Shown piece after piece: positions 1-8,723 of a DNA stretch of 56,381 bases; positions within the stretch are counted from its first letter, which is position 1, and every line of letters starts with the position of its first letter. Under the pieces are notes generated by a model. That model saw only the letters and a list, made by a program, of their open reading frames with translations. It was not told where the DNA came from and did no database searches. Source of the stretch: an uncultured Chloroflexota bacterium. GTDB taxonomy: Bacteria; Chloroflexota; Anaerolineae; Aggregatilineales; Phototrophicaceae. The stretch spans positions 1-56,381 of the forward strand of contig CAIPFY010000254.1 in the NCBI GenBank assembly GCA_903864435.1, read 5' to 3'. The position numbers and the translations under genes are program-made.

Positions 1-616
1 GTACTACCAGCGCAGCCTCACTCTGCTGCGAACGGTGAATGGCTCCCATCAGGCGGTTCATAAGCATACGAACGAACAACAGGGTCGCCACAAATAAAAG
101 GCTGCGTTCTATCCAGTGCGTTACCTCTAAGCGCATCATCAAATCGTGGTCGTAGGACAATGCAGGCAGCGGACGCAATGCGCTGTCGAGCAAGGTCGTT
201 ACCGTACTGAAGACCACCACAACACTTCCAGCGCGGCTCCCCAGCATCACCGTCGCCAGAATGATGATGAGGACGAATAAGCTGGCATCATTGATGTATG
301 CCCCTGTCCAATCTAGCCCCAATTCAGCGCCCGCCACCGCCGACCAGCCCACAAGGGCGACAATCATCGCCGCTATCCGCTGATGTCCGCGCAAAGATTG
401 AACCGCCGCCAACCCTGCCAGCAGGACAATGCACAGAATGGCACCCCATTGGCTCGGTGAGGTCGGCACGAACAACGCGAGAACGACATAAGAACAGGCC
501 AGCGAAAAAACGATGAATGCGCTGATCTGCGTAATCTGAAGCTGAAGATTATCCGAATGGTCAAAACGATCCAACACGGTAAAGTAGTCACGAAGGGCAT
601 ACGTAAAGCGCATCAT
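1..616 (-). CDS. Multi-TM N-terminus of a membrane sensor protein (partial, runs off left edge)
   Basis: An open frame starts at ATG 616 (MMRFTYALRD) and stays open to base 1, about 205 residues, so the C-terminus lies outside the window. It has five or six hydrophobic segments, including ISAFIVFSLACSYVVLALFV and LFVLIIILATVMLG, and then an amphipathic stretch (MNRLMGAIHRSQQSEAAL) typical of the linker into a PAS, kinase or GGDEF module. The membrane topology is read directly; the signalling role is inferred from that architecture, since no catalytic domain is visible. It is divergent from the epimerase gene at 870. The Shine-Dalgarno sequence is weak (AGG). Confidence 0.65.
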   Translation of the reverse strand, partial: MMRFTYALRDYFTVLDRFDHSDNLQLQITQISAFIVFSLACSYVVLALFVPTSPSQWGAILCIVLLAGLAAVQSLRGHQRIAAMIVALVGWSAVAGAELGLDWTGAYINDASLFVLIIILATVMLGSRAGSVVVVFSTVTTLLDSALRPLPALSYDHDLMMRLEVTHWIERSLLFVATLLFVRMLMNRLMGAIHRSQQSEAALVV

Positions 617-741
617 GATAGACAGCCTATTCAAAAACAGCGCAGCAGGATGATCCCATCACGGCTCCACTGCGCATCCACAACAGGTTGTACGATATGA
701 AACCAGCACTTACTAGGAGTATAACGGATATTTCCTGTACA

Positions 742-830
742 GAGTATTGAGTAATTTGAAATACTCATAATATACAAGATATCCAGTGCTAATCTATAGG
801 GAGGTGCGGAACCCTGACCGCTGCTACAAT
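742..830 (+). promoter_or_regulatory. Leader of the epimerase gene: inverted repeat and extended -10
   Basis: The 253 bp between the divergent genes contain a 7-bp inverted repeat, GAGTATT (742-748) and AATACTC (760-766), with an 11-base spacer. An extended -10 element TGC-TACAAT lies at 822-830, implying a start near 837 and a leader of about 32 bases before ATG 870. Both are by-eye matches. The repeat could be an operator or chance. Confidence 0.35.
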
Positions 831-869
831 GAAGGGCTGAGATGAACCGCGTCACAAAGGAGTCAGCGA

Positions 870-1892
870 ATGCGTCCGCAAATCATTCTCATTACCGGCG
901 CGAACGGCGAAGTAGGACATGGGCTGATCCGCCAATTAGCCGAACAACCGGATATGCCGCCGGTGGTCGTGCTGGACATTCGCGGGCTGGACGAACGAAT
1001 CCACCCGCTGGTTTACGAAACCAAAATCGGGGACATTCTGGATACAGCACTCCTCGAAACACTCATCAACGAATACGAAATTGTGACCATTTTTCATCTC
1101 GCGGCGCTGCTCTCCACCCATTCGGAGTTCAACCCGGAAGGGGCGCATCGGGTGAACGTGCAAGGCACAGTCAACCTGCTTCACATGGCAACCCAGCAGT
1201 CGCGGCTGCGCGGGGAAGCCGTCAAATTCATCTTCCCCAGTTCCATCGCGGTGTACGGCCTGCCTGACCTTGCCACCAAAGCCGCCGCTGGAGCCGTGAA
1301 AGAGGATGAGTATACCCAGCCCACCACCATGTACGGCTGCAATAAGCTGTACTGCGAACATCTGGGGCGCTACTACACCTTCCATTATCAGCAGCTTGCG
1401 GCCACCAACCCGCTGCCCGGTGTGGACTTCCGTGCGGTGCGCTTCCCCGGCCTGATTAGCGCCCTGACCATGCCGACCGGCGGCACCAGCGACTACGCGC
1501 CGGAAATGCTACATGCGGCAGCGGCGGGCAAAGATTACGACTGCTTCGTGCGTGAAGATGCGCGAATTCCTTTTATGGCGATGCCGGATGCCATTAGCGC
1601 CCTGCTCACACTGGCGAGTACCCCCGCAGAGCGCCTCAGCCGTCGGGTCTACAATGTGACCAGTTTTAACCCGTCGGCGGCGGAACTGTGCGACATCACG
1701 CGGGCAGCATTCCCGAAAGCCAATATCCACTACGCGCCGCACCTGAAACGACAGGCCATTGTGGACTCGTGGCCTGCGGATGTGGATGATACAGCTGCCC
1801 GCCGCGATTGGGGTTGGAAGCCGGCTTATGATTTACAAACGGCATTCGGAGACTATCTCATCCCCACCATCGCGCAGCAACATCACGGTTAA
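870..1892 (+). CDS. NAD-dependent epimerase/dehydratase family protein
   Basis: A 340-residue extended short-chain dehydrogenase. The Rossmann motif GANGEVG is at residues 10-16, an acidic NAD-ribose ligand lies at LDIRG (Asp36), FHLAA at 75-79, the catalytic Ser region SSIAVYG at 124-130 and the YxxxK pair at Tyr155/Lys159 (YGCNK). The layout resembles the L-threonine 3-dehydrogenase or UDP-sugar epimerase branch, but the substrate cannot be assigned. The start is supported by AAAGGAG 8-9 bases upstream of ATG 870. It appears to be a stand-alone gene, with 183 bp separating it from the next gene and no obvious terminator. Confidence 0.9.
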   Translation: MRPQIILITGANGEVGHGLIRQLAEQPDMPPVVVLDIRGLDERIHPLVYETKIGDILDTALLETLINEYEIVTIFHLAALLSTHSEFNPEGAHRVNVQGTVNLLHMATQQSRLRGEAVKFIFPSSIAVYGLPDLATKAAAGAVKEDEYTQPTTMYGCNKLYCEHLGRYYTFHYQQLAATNPLPGVDFRAVRFPGLISALTMPTGGTSDYAPEMLHAAAAGKDYDCFVREDARIPFMAMPDAISALLTLASTPAERLSRRVYNVTSFNPSAAELCDITRAAFPKANIHYAPHLKRQAIVDSWPADVDDTAARRDWGWKPAYDLQTAFGDYLIPTIAQQHHG

Positions 1893-2075
1893 ATACGAAA
1901 ATAAGCATTGGCGACATAAAGCGACTCATCATTGACACAACACTACGTTCAACCTTAGGATGATACAGTACATTAGCTCACACTTTCTTAAACCAAGTTT
2001 CAAAAAAACGTGCTATTGTACTCAAGTCATCAGGATGAATTGGGTTGCTATGTAGCGCCCACACGAGGAATCTAC

Positions 2076-2675
2076 TTGAACACATCACAGATTTACTGGG
2101 CGCGGATCATCTCTAATCTGCTCAGCCCGCCCATCGTCTGGGGCGTTATGGTGTTTCCTATCGCGTTTCACTACGCGACTTCGCGTTCGCAGGCGCTCAT
2201 CTGGGCGTTCACCTACGGTATCACCGTATGCCTGCTGCCCATCCTGTACATTGCATGGAGGGTTCATCAAGGGCATATTTCCGATCTGCACATGAAAGAT
2301 CGTGAGGAGCGCATCGGCCCCTTTGTGGTTTCGATGGTTTGCGCCATCCTCGCGTGGAGCATCCTGCGGTTGATGGGTGCGCCGCCCATTCTGCCGCTGG
2401 TGGCCGGGGTTACGCTGGTGCAGTTGATGGTGATGACGTTGATTACGCTGGTCTGGCAGATCAGTATGCACACCATGAGCATCGCCGTCGCCGTAGTCGC
2501 TACCGGCTACGTATTCGGCCCGGCCTCGGCGCTGGTCGTGTCGCCGCTGGTGCCGCTGGTAGGCGCGGCGCGGCTGAAGCTGCACCGGCACACACCGGCG
2601 CAGGTGGTGGCCGGCACGATTGTCGGCGCGGTGATCCCGCTGCTGATGATCGCCCTGCTGATGTCACCCGTCTAA
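2076..2675 (+). CDS. PAP2-like integral membrane protein
   Basis: About 199 residues from a TTG start at 2076, preceded by GAGGA at 2065-2069; an upstream in-frame extension to 2010 has no ribosome site. Five or six TM helices surround remnants of the PAP2 phosphatase signature: KDREERIGP for KxxxxxxRP, MHT in place of SGH, and RLKLHRHTPAQ for RxxxxxHxxxD, with Gln in place of the usual Asp. Known members dephosphorylate lipid phosphates such as undecaprenyl pyrophosphate; with these substitutions, activity here is uncertain. Its 3' end overlaps the convergent helicase gene by 12 bp. Confidence 0.7.
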   Translation: MNTSQIYWARIISNLLSPPIVWGVMVFPIAFHYATSRSQALIWAFTYGITVCLLPILYIAWRVHQGHISDLHMKDREERIGPFVVSMVCAILAWSILRLMGAPPILPLVAGVTLVQLMVMTLITLVWQISMHTMSIAVAVVATGYVFGPASALVVSPLVPLVGAARLKLHRHTPAQVVAGTIVGAVIPLLMIALLMSPV

Positions 2676-4913
2676 AACGGTCAAATTCGCAAAACTGGCC
2701 GCAAGCCGCTTAATACCCACTTGTTTGTCGCTGAAACTGACCGTGACTTCTTCATCGCTGCCCATCACCTGACTGGTGATAACAATCCCTTCCCCGAATT
2801 TGGAGTGACGCACTCGCTGACCGCTTTTGTAACGCAGTTTGCTGGATGAAGCCGCCGCCTTATTCGGGTTGGTCAGCGGCAGCAGCGGACGACTGCTCGC
2901 CGCAGGCAGTTCGTTCGCGCTCCGTCCGCGTTCCCATCGCACTTCCTCGTGGAAACTGCGGCGGTCGCGCTGATCCAGCAAGCGCGGCGTAGTTCCCACA
3001 GTCAGCTTGGCGGGAATATCCGCCAGAAACCGCGACGGGACTCCCGGCGTGCTATCGCCATACATCAAGCGCCGGAAGGCATACGTCAGATACACGCGCC
3101 GCATTGCCCGCGTCAGACCGACATACATCAAACGGCGTTCTTCAGCCATCTGTTCCGGCTCATCCAGCGAACGCTGATGCGGCAATAGCCCTTCTTCGAG
3201 TCCGGTCAAGAACACCACCGGATATTCCAGACCTTTCGCCGCATGGAGCGTGAGCAGAGTCACCGCTTCCGCGCCCACTTCGAGGCTATCCACATCCGCC
3301 ACCAGCGCCATCTCCTCAAGGAATTGGATCAGCGCGATCCCCTGCTCCTGCTTGCGGGCCAGCACAGCGCGGAACTCGCGCACGTTTTCGTCGCGTTCCA
3401 ACGCCTCATCCGTCGTATCGCTGGAGTCATGCAGATAGCCGGTAAAATTGGTGCGTCCGATGATGTCATCCATCAGCGCCGAGAGATCACCCGTCCCAGC
3501 CAGCGCCCGCCATTCGGTCAGCAGCGTGTAGAACTCCACAAATTTACGCGCCACACTCGCCCCCAGCGCAGATACCTCGCCGTCCGCCAGCGCCTCTAGC
3601 GCCTGTCCGGTACGGTAGCGGCTCTTGGCGGCCCATGCGTGAAAATCTTCAAGCGACTTTTTGCCAATCCCACGCTTCGGCACATTGATAATCCGGTTGA
3701 AGCTCACGGTGTCATCGCCGCTGTTGACCAGTCGCAGATAAGCGATCAAATCGCGCACCTCGCGCCGCTTATAGAAACCCACGCCGCCCACCAGCTTATA
3801 CGGCACGCCCTCGCGGATAAACGCATCTTCCAACGAGCGCGATTGAGCGTTGGTGCGGTACATCACCGCGAAATCACGATAGCTCAAACCCTCGCGCCGC
3901 AGTTCTTCGAGGGTTTTGATGACGTACTCGGCTTCTTCCGAATCGCTATAGGCTTCATAGACCGAAAGCGGTTCGCCTAAACCGCGATCGGTGAACAGGG
4001 CTTTGGGCGTGCGGTGGGTGTTCTTATCAATAACAGCACGCGCCGCATCCAGCACGCTCTGCGTGGAACGATAGTTTTGCTCCAGCAGGATCACGGTGGC
4101 AGCGGGGAAATCCGTGCGGAACTGCGCCACATTCCGGTAGTCCGCGCCGCGAAAGGCGTAAATCGCCTGATCTTCATCCCCGACCACAAACACATTGTTC
4201 TGGGGCGCAGCCAGTTGCCGCACCAGCACATACTGCGCGGCGTTCGTATCCTGAAACTCGTCCACCAGCAGATATTCATAAAACCGCTGGTACTTCGTCA
4301 GCACATCCGGTTGGTCGCGGAACAGAATCGCCGTATCCATGAGCAAATCGTCAAAATCGCGGGCGTTGCTGGCGATCAGCAATTCCTGATAGCGGCTGTA
4401 CACCCGTTCAATCACTTCGCCCGGATAGCCCTGACCGGAATAGGTGTCCGGGCCGATAAGTTCATTTTTGGCGGACGAAATCGCATTCAAAATCTGACGG
4501 GGACGAAATTTCTTCGAGTCCACGTTCATCTCGTTCATGGCCTGCCCGATCAGCGAAAGCTGGTCGTCCGTGTCGTAGATCAGGAAGTCGGCACGCTGGG
4601 GCGTAAATTCCGCCTCGCGCCGCAGCAACCGCGCACAGATGGCATGGAAAGTGCCAATGGTCAGCCCTTTGAGCGTGCCATCCAGCAGCCCATCCACACG
4701 GGAGCGCATTTCTCCGGCGGCCTTATTGGTGAACGTCACCGCCACAATCGCGCTAGGATGCACCTTGCGCTCGCGGATTAGATAGGCGATGCGATGCGTC
4801 AGCACGCGGGTTTTGCCGCTGCCCGGCCCGGCCAGCACCAGTATCGGCCCTTCGCCTGCGGTCACAGCCTGCTGCTGCTGCGGGTTCAATCCATCCGTCA
4901 AACTGCTGCCCAT
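2664..4913 (-). CDS. pcrA: ATP-dependent 3'-5' DNA helicase PcrA/UvrD
   Basis: A superfamily 1A helicase of about 749 residues, the normal PcrA length. It shows the Q-motif LNPQQQQAV, Walker A GPGSGKT, a TFTNKAA motif, the Walker B box DEFQD, GDEDQAIYAFRGA (motif III), TLHAAKGLE (motif V) and VGLTRAM (motif VI). The C-terminal tail (YKSGQRVRHSKFGEGIV) is the Tudor-like element that binds RNA polymerase in PcrA/UvrD. Role: nucleotide excision repair, removal of stalled polymerase and replication-conflict resolution. ATG 4913 is preferred over GTG 4919 because GAAGG lies 7 bases upstream. The gene is convergent with the PAP2-like gene. Confidence 0.95.
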   Translation of the reverse strand: MGSSLTDGLNPQQQQAVTAGEGPILVLAGPGSGKTRVLTHRIAYLIRERKVHPSAIVAVTFTNKAAGEMRSRVDGLLDGTLKGLTIGTFHAICARLLRREAEFTPQRADFLIYDTDDQLSLIGQAMNEMNVDSKKFRPRQILNAISSAKNELIGPDTYSGQGYPGEVIERVYSRYQELLIASNARDFDDLLMDTAILFRDQPDVLTKYQRFYEYLLVDEFQDTNAAQYVLVRQLAAPQNNVFVVGDEDQAIYAFRGADYRNVAQFRTDFPAATVILLEQNYRSTQSVLDAARAVIDKNTHRTPKALFTDRGLGEPLSVYEAYSDSEEAEYVIKTLEELRREGLSYRDFAVMYRTNAQSRSLEDAFIREGVPYKLVGGVGFYKRREVRDLIAYLRLVNSGDDTVSFNRIINVPKRGIGKKSLEDFHAWAAKSRYRTGQALEALADGEVSALGASVARKFVEFYTLLTEWRALAGTGDLSALMDDIIGRTNFTGYLHDSSDTTDEALERDENVREFRAVLARKQEQGIALIQFLEEMALVADVDSLEVGAEAVTLLTLHAAKGLEYPVVFLTGLEEGLLPHQRSLDEPEQMAEERRLMYVGLTRAMRRVYLTYAFRRLMYGDSTPGVPSRFLADIPAKLTVGTTPRLLDQRDRRSFHEEVRWERGRSANELPAASSRPLLPLTNPNKAAASSSKLRYKSGQRVRHSKFGEGIVITSQVMGSDEEVTVSFSDKQVGIKRLAASFANLTVLDG

Positions 4914-5052
4914 CGCCACACCTTCGTTATGCTGATTTGCGTCACCCTAGTGTAGTGGAGAGTCCGCCTTCTCAACAGACCCGACCCACTGCACAAAACA
5001 GCCTCTGCACCCTGACGGATGAGAGGCTGTGGTCGTGAATCGTTGGTGCGGG

Positions 5053-5724
5053 TTAGACAATCGGCGGTTGCTGCGTTTTGTCCGATTCCGCCAGCACTTC
5101 GTCAATGCGTTTTTGCAGCGCGTCGCCGGCCAGCACACCATCGCGCTTGGGTTTCTCGTCCATCAAGCGCGATTCGGCGACCACCGGAACCACCACTTCA
5201 TGCTGGCTCCCGGCAGAATGCCCGCGCTGGCGCAGCACCAGAAACCCGCCGCCAATCAGCAGCGCCGGAATCAGCAGCCCGCTCAACCCGCCCGCCGCGC
5301 CGAAGATGAACAGTTCAAAGAAGGCGGCGAAGGCAATGAAAGCCAGCCCGCCCCAACGTACCATCCCCTGCCCGGTTTCCAGCATTTTTGCGTCGCTCTT
5401 GCGCTGTCCCGCGTAGCTCAGGCCGAAGCCGATGAACATCGGGATGAGCGCCCACGCATACGCCCAGCTTTGCCAGTGTCCGGTCAGGTTCTGGAACAGC
5501 AGGATGCCGCCGATGCCGGTGACGATACTGCCGGGGATCGCCATGTCCGCCTGTTTGATGCCGCCGGTATAAGCGGCATACAGGAACGCCAGACCGGGCG
5601 CCATGACGATGAACGGCCAGAACGCGCCCAAAATGCTCCACCCTGTGAGCTGCGTAATCAGAAACAGCAAACCGAGTCCGATCAAGCCATATCCGGCGAG
5701 TGGTCGTGAAGATGAATGCGCCAT
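5053..5724 (-). CDS. Uncharacterised multi-TM membrane protein
   Basis: A 223-residue protein with about six hydrophobic segments over residues 10-165 (for example GYGLIGLGLLFLITQLTGW and LIPALLIGGGFLVLRQRG), then a soluble tail of about 60 residues ending in an amphipathic helix (ALQKRIDEVLAESDKTQ). The first two segments resemble the LiaF/DUF5668-type membrane module. No catalytic motif is visible, so no function is assigned. The gene is on the minus strand, between the J-domain gene and pcrA. Confidence 0.75.
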   Translation of the reverse strand: MAHSSSRPLAGYGLIGLGLLFLITQLTGWSILGAFWPFIVMAPGLAFLYAAYTGGIKQADMAIPGSIVTGIGGILLFQNLTGHWQSWAYAWALIPMFIGFGLSYAGQRKSDAKMLETGQGMVRWGGLAFIAFAAFFELFIFGAAGGLSGLLIPALLIGGGFLVLRQRGHSAGSQHEVVVPVVAESRLMDEKPKRDGVLAGDALQKRIDEVLAESDKTQQPPIV

Positions 5725-5796
5725 GCTAAAAATCCCCCCATGCGTACCGATTGTTATCTACAGCGTTATACGCACAAAGAGGGATACGGGTTGCGC

Positions 5797-6639
5797 TTAC
5801 CAGTCGTTGGCGCTGCGGATTGCTTCGTAGGCTTCGCTCAACAGGCGGAAACGCGCTTCGGCCTCCGGTTTGGGCAGGGCGCTCACATCGGGGTGCGTCT
5901 GGAACGCCAGCCGCCGGAAGGCCGCTTTGACCTGTTCGCGGTTCGCTGTGCGCGTCACGCCTAGCAATTCATAACACCGATCGAGCGCGGTTTTAGGGGT
6001 GCGCGGAGTCGGTTGCGCGTCCGGTTCCGGGCGCGGGGGCGGCGGTGGGGGCATATACTGCTCATACGAGGAATAATCGGCGCGGCGAATGGGCGGCAGG
6101 TTGGAACTGCGGTCGCTCTCGAAATCCGCCACCAGCCAGTAGCCCTTCAGGGCTGGGTGGCGCACCGTAGCGCGAAAATGGCGAATTTGTTCGATCAACA
6201 GCGGGTCGCCAAAACTGGTTTCCACCAGCGTGCGCGTGTAGGCTTTGAACTGCACCGGTTGGATGACCGGTTGCCCATCGAGGATGCGGAAGGCATACGC
6301 CCGATCATTCACCAGCGTTTGAAGCGTCACGAACCATTTGTCCGGCTCCACCCGTTCGCCATCACGCGGCAGCAGCGCCGCGTTCACGATGAACAGCGAA
6401 GGGATACCGTGATCGGTGGCCCATTCAAGAACGCGCCTGATCTTATGCGGCTTAATCACCTCGTCAATCAAGTGAATGTGGATGACCACCCCCGCCCATG
6501 TGAACACCTGAACATCAGGCTCACGCACCGGCACAGTGCCCACCCCCGGCACATGGAATGCACAACGCTGCACATTCATCAGCGGGGTCAAATGGTCACA
6601 CAACCATTTGCGAATCGCCCCGCCCGCCTTCTCAGTCAT
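5797..6639 (-). CDS. J-domain protein with an unrecognised N-terminal domain
   Basis: 280 residues. The last 64 residues form a J-domain: CYELLGV helix I, VKAAFRRLAFQTHPD with HPD at 249-251, and a helix III ending AYEAIRSAN, so it should stimulate an Hsp70/DnaK ATPase. There are no G/F or zinc-finger regions of classical DnaJ. Residues 1-190 form a separate alpha/beta domain (IHIHLIDEVIKPHKIRRVLEW and GIPSLFIVNAALLP), joined by a proline-rich linker (PPPPPPRPEPDAQPTPRTP). That domain was not identified; a nuclease-like fold is only one guess. The start overlaps the stop of the upstream membrane-protein gene by 8 bp, suggesting translational coupling. Confidence 0.85.
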   Translation of the reverse strand: MTEKAGGAIRKWLCDHLTPLMNVQRCAFHVPGVGTVPVREPDVQVFTWAGVVIHIHLIDEVIKPHKIRRVLEWATDHGIPSLFIVNAALLPRDGERVEPDKWFVTLQTLVNDRAYAFRILDGQPVIQPVQFKAYTRTLVETSFGDPLLIEQIRHFRATVRHPALKGYWLVADFESDRSSNLPPIRRADYSSYEQYMPPPPPPRPEPDAQPTPRTPKTALDRCYELLGVTRTANREQVKAAFRRLAFQTHPDVSALPKPEAEARFRLLSEAYEAIRSANDW

Positions 6640-7189
6640 GCCGCAAGTCCGGCTGAACGAACTGCGCGGGAAACAAGCGAACCAGTATCATGCCCTGTAC
6701 TGCTCCGATGAGGATGGCGACCAGCGGCACGAAAGCGTGGCTAAAACTCACCCGAAAGGCCAACGATTCGCCCAGCACCCATGCCACGATGTTCACAGGA
6801 ATCCACAAATAAGCATGGGGGAATTTCCACGAAAACCGCATCACAGCCGCCTGCGATAGTCCCACGCACGTTCCCATAATGAGGCCAAACACCGTACCAA
6901 TCGCCACCCGTTCGCTGGCGAAGGCAAACGAAAACCGCGCCCCCAGCCGCGCCCCGAACAGGAAGCCCAGCGCACAGGCCAGCACCCAGAACCCCATCTG
7001 CCAGCGTGACAGCAAAAAATAACGGCTCAGAACCAGCACCTGCGCCACCCCGAAACACGCCCCAAACAGTACATCACCCGCGATCCCGTCCACCAGCCCA
7101 TTGTCGGTTGCGCCGAGCAAACTGCCAATCAGGAAACCAATCGCATTGGCGGCTAACCAATCCATCAAGAAACGGGTTTTAGAATTCAA
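6632..7189 (-). CDS. Small hydrophobic membrane protein
   Basis: 185 residues with four to five TM segments rich in Gly/Ala (ANAIGFLIGSLLGATDNG, FWVLACALGFLFGARLGARF, AIGTVFGLIMGTCVGLSQA, IAILIGAVQGMILVRLF type). The start codon is TTG at 7189, supported by GAGGTGAG 3-5 bases upstream on the minus strand. It overlaps the upstream gene by 4 bp (TTGA) and the downstream J-domain gene by 8 bp, so the three are one operon. The paired glycine-rich helices suggest an internal repeat. The function is unknown. Confidence 0.75.
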   Translation of the reverse strand: MNSKTRFLMDWLAANAIGFLIGSLLGATDNGLVDGIAGDVLFGACFGVAQVLVLSRYFLLSRWQMGFWVLACALGFLFGARLGARFSFAFASERVAIGTVFGLIMGTCVGLSQAAVMRFSWKFPHAYLWIPVNIVAWVLGESLAFRVSFSHAFVPLVAILIGAVQGMILVRLFPAQFVQPDLRHD

Positions 7190-7608
7190 TTCTCACCTCG
7201 AACAGACCGGGCAGCCAATACCGACAGCGCCAGCCCGACACCGATCAACAGCCCGATCAGCGCCCACGCTGGCGTTCGCCCGACAACAGACAACAGCAGT
7301 GGCAACGGGTAATCAGGAAACTCGTGCGCGTGCAGCGCATTCTTGAAGAACATCAGCGCAGCCGCCGCTGGCGCAGCACCCGCGCCGACCCCCACGCCCA
7401 TCAGCGCCCCGGACAGCAGCAGGGGGAGCGACTGCCCTCCCCACCGATTCAGCAGCCAGCGCATGAGCAGGAGCAGCATTCCCAGCACGCCCAGCGCAAC
7501 CGGCAACCCGACCAGACTATCCTCCGGGCTGAGCCAGATGAACACCATAATCCCGTAGGCCAGCCCGCAAAAGCGCAACCCGCGTCCGGCGCGTGGAACA
7601 ACAACCAT
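7186..7608 (-). CDS. Small membrane protein, first gene of the J-domain operon
   Basis: 140 residues with three or four TM helices (LPVALGVLGMLLLLMRWLLN, LPLLLSGALMGVGVGAGAA, AWALIGLLIGVGLALSVLAA) and no recognised domain. Its stop codon overlaps the TTG start of the next gene (TTGA). The ATG at 7608 has only a weak GGGG upstream. It is divergent from the MBL-fold hydrolase gene at 7707. Confidence 0.7.
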   Translation of the reverse strand: MVVVPRAGRGLRFCGLAYGIMVFIWLSPEDSLVGLPVALGVLGMLLLLMRWLLNRWGGQSLPLLLSGALMGVGVGAGAAPAAAALMFFKNALHAHEFPDYPLPLLLSVVGRTPAWALIGLLIGVGLALSVLAARSVRGEN

Positions 7609-7660
7609 CCCGTAACCCCATCATCCGTTGAGTAGATTTTAACGAAAAGGCCGAACAAGG

Positions 7661-7666
7661 TACACT
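7661..7666 (+). promoter_or_regulatory. Putative -10 box for the MBL-fold gene
   Basis: TACACT lies 16 bases downstream of TTAACG (7640-7645) and 41 bases before ATG 7707. This is a by-eye sigma70-like match. Confidence 0.3.
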
Positions 7667-7706
7667 CCGCAATCAGGTTTCTCATCACATTCGTAGGAAG
7701 GTCAGC

Positions 7707-8693
7707 ATGAGCGATAACCCTGTCCGCGAAGTGGCTGAAGGCATTTATCAGATCAGGCTTCCGCTGCCATTCGCCCTCAATCATGTCAACTGCTACCTGC
7801 TGCGGGATGGCGCGGGCTGGACGCTGCTGGATACCGGGTTGAACACCGCACCCGCGCAAGCCGCATGGCAAGCCGCCTTCGATACGCTGCACATCACCCC
7901 CGCCGACATCCAGCGCATGATCCTCACGCATGTGCATCCCGACCACTACGGCATGGCCGGCTGGTTCTACGAGCAAAACCACGCGCCCATCCTGTTGTCC
8001 CCCCGCGAACGCGATCTGGCGCGGCTGCTGTGGGGCGGCGAAGGGCTGCTGGCGACGGCCTTCGACGCCTATTTACACCGCTGCGGAATGCCTGCCGAAC
8101 AGATTCCGGCGGTGATGGAAGGTCTGGTCTTTACCGCTGAACGCACCTTCCCGCACCCCCCGGTGCTGGACACCCTGCAAGCCGGCGACAGCCTGCGCGT
8201 GGGGCAACGGGTGCTGCGGGTACTATCTGCGCCCGGTCACAGCGACGGTCAGCTCATCTTCTACGATGCGGACGATCAACTCATGCTCAGCGGCGACCAT
8301 GTGTTGATGCACATCACGCCCAATATCGGGCTGTGGCCGGACAATGAGCCAAACCCGTTGGGGCGCTATTTGCAATCGCTGGAAGCACTGGACGCCTATC
8401 CCGTGCGGTTGGCGCTGCCGGGACACAAAACGTTGATACAGGACTGGCACGGGCGGCTGGCTGAACTGCGGGCGCACCACGCAGCGCGGCTTCAGCACAC
8501 GCAGATGGCGGTGGGCGCTGGCGCAACCGTTTATACAACCAGTTTGCAGGTGTTCCAGAGTCAGCGATTTTCGCCGCATGAATGGCGCTTTGCGATGGCT
8601 GAAACACTCGCCCATCTGGAGGTGCTGCAAAATCGCGGGAGCATCCAGCAGCGCGAAACGGATGAGGGACGCTGGTGGTTCAGCCCGGTTTGA
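7707..8693 (+). CDS. MBL-fold metallo-hydrolase
   Basis: 328 residues. The metallo-beta-lactamase signature HVHPDH is at residues 75-80, preceded by an LDTGLN beta-strand turn. Further metal ligands are expected at APGHSDGQ and SGDH, followed by LPGHKT. The C-terminal 80 residues form a helical domain as in the glyoxalase II-like/LACTB2 subfamily. It probably hydrolyses a thioester or other ester in the cytoplasm; the substrate is unknown. ATG 7707 is preceded by AGGAAGG. The gene stands alone. Confidence 0.9.
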   Translation: MSDNPVREVAEGIYQIRLPLPFALNHVNCYLLRDGAGWTLLDTGLNTAPAQAAWQAAFDTLHITPADIQRMILTHVHPDHYGMAGWFYEQNHAPILLSPRERDLARLLWGGEGLLATAFDAYLHRCGMPAEQIPAVMEGLVFTAERTFPHPPVLDTLQAGDSLRVGQRVLRVLSAPGHSDGQLIFYDADDQLMLSGDHVLMHITPNIGLWPDNEPNPLGRYLQSLEALDAYPVRLALPGHKTLIQDWHGRLAELRAHHAARLQHTQMAVGAGATVYTTSLQVFQSQRFSPHEWRFAMAETLAHLEVLQNRGSIQQRETDEGRWWFSPV

Positions 8694-8723
8694 GCAGCGA
8701 TTCGGTACGCTGCACCACCGCTA

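Noticed and set aside
4014..4781. 255-residue plus-strand open frame
   Set aside because: It is antisense to pcrA, with no domain and no ribosome site.
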